A stretch of DNA of 64,000 nt from Nocardioides sp. TF02-7 (lineage in GTDB: Bacteria > Actinomycetota > Actinomycetes > Propionibacteriales > Nocardioidaceae), in the NCBI RefSeq assembly GCF_022437945.1, contig NZ_CP092535.1:186001-250000 (forward strand). Reading direction: 5' to 3'. The notes beneath the pieces are model-generated. The model was not told where the DNA came from, did not search any database, and saw only the letters and a list, made by a program, of their open reading frames with translations. Of the stretch, positions 63,674-64,000 are shown piece after piece (position 1 is the first letter of the stretch; each line of letters starts with the position of its first letter). The position numbers and the translations under genes were made by a program.

Positions 63674-64000
63674 GAGATCCGTACCTCGGTGACGTACTCC
63701 AGCTGCTCGGGCATGAACATGTTGAGACCCAGGCCCGGCAGCAGGCTGTTGTCGCGGTAGGGGTAGACCAGCGTCACCTCGGCGCACGCTGCTCCCCGCC
63801 GGGCCGGACGTGCAGGAGCTCTTGATCTCGATCGAGCAGGTGCCGGACGGGCCGCCGGCGTGGGTGAGGCTGCCGCCGCTGCACGAGACGCCGTAGCTGC
63901 CGAGCGCGTCGTCGACCGCGGCGGCGGCGTCGGCCTGGCGGGTGCCGGCCGGCGTGCCCGACGGGGCGACAGCAGCGGCACGAGCGCCCTCCGCGGCCGC
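63670..64000 (-). CDS. TadE-like pilus assembly protein, C-terminal part, one indel
   Basis: The last ~109 residues of a TadE-family protein; the N-terminal membrane anchor is beyond the right edge. Visible are AAAEGARAAAVAPSGTPAGTRQADAAAAVDDALGS (in pieces), two Cys (VSCSGGS, GTCSIEIKSSC), and the ending VTLVYPYRDNSLLPGLGLNMFMPEQLEYVTEVRIS. The Cys pairs suggest disulfides outside the cell. An extra base near 63790-63793 (plus-strand CCCC) breaks the frame; correction gives GPAGAACAEVTLVYPY. First visible gene of a coupled TadE-TadG-TadG unit on the minus strand. Confidence 0.7.
   Translation of the reverse strand, partial: RPRRALVPLLSPRRARRPAPARPTPPPRSTTRSAATASRAAAAASPTPAARPAPARSRSRAPARPARRGAACAEVTLVYPYRDNSLLPGLGLNMFMPEQLEYVTEVRIS

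Overview
The window is very GC-rich, with strong G/C bias at third codon positions, GTG starts and many 4-bp ATGA/GTGA gene overlaps. Gene content points to a high-GC actinobacterium, most likely of the Nocardioides/Propionibacteriales type. Support comes from the GlgE trehalose-to-glucan pathway, a DUF222/HNH protein, the rpsB-tsf-pyrH-frr-cdsA block, the yraN-comM-dprA-xerC block, an ECF42-type sigma factor with a DGPF/YCII partner, and a mycobacterial-type Nit1C cluster. The genus is inference.

Layout. 1-5.3 kb: 5' part of proA, a secreted lysyl-oxidase-like protein, etfBA, an enoyl-CoA hydratase and a small membrane protein. 5.4-20.7 kb: alpha-glucan region. treX and glgP flank a DUF222/HNH gene and moeA. 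They are followed by the tightly coupled run glgE-treS-mak-glgB, which converts trehalose to maltose, maltose-1-phosphate and branched alpha-glucan. 20.8-39.4 kb: mixed housekeeping and regulatory genes, including a proline-rich anchored protein, Nudix, EamA/LysR divergent pair, YbbN-like plus EI24, MarR, M1 peptidase, RIO-type kinase, acyl-CoA-dehydrogenase-fold enzyme with divergent HxlR, LOG protein, Tat-exported phosphoesterase, rlmN, and DGPF-ECF42. 39.4-47.9 kb: Nit1C cluster, probably one operon: amidohydrolase, MSMEG_0572-like, radical SAM, GNAT-AIR synthase, nitrilase, MSMEG_0570-like, flavoprotein, second nitrilase-like protein, glycosyltransferase. 47.9-55 kb, minus strand: cdsA, frr, pyrH, an SPFH/zinc-ribbon/small-membrane-protein trio, tsf, rpsB. 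55.4-64 kb: M23 peptidase, xerC, dprA, comM, yraN and a partial Tad/Flp-like set (TadE plus two large TadG-like paralogues).

Two points matter most. First, at least 44 single-base indels can be placed from protein continuity, mostly one extra C or G in a short homopolymer. They hit genes that must work (tsf, cdsA, glgP, glgE), so the sequence looks like uncorrected long-read or homopolymer-error consensus. I annotate these genes as whole CDSs with the indel noted. Corrected lengths are my reconstruction. Second, the Nit1C cluster carries two nitrilase paralogues. One has an intact Glu-Lys-Cys triad. The other has Asp in place of both Glu and Cys while staying perfectly open, which suggests a retained pseudoenzyme or partner subunit.
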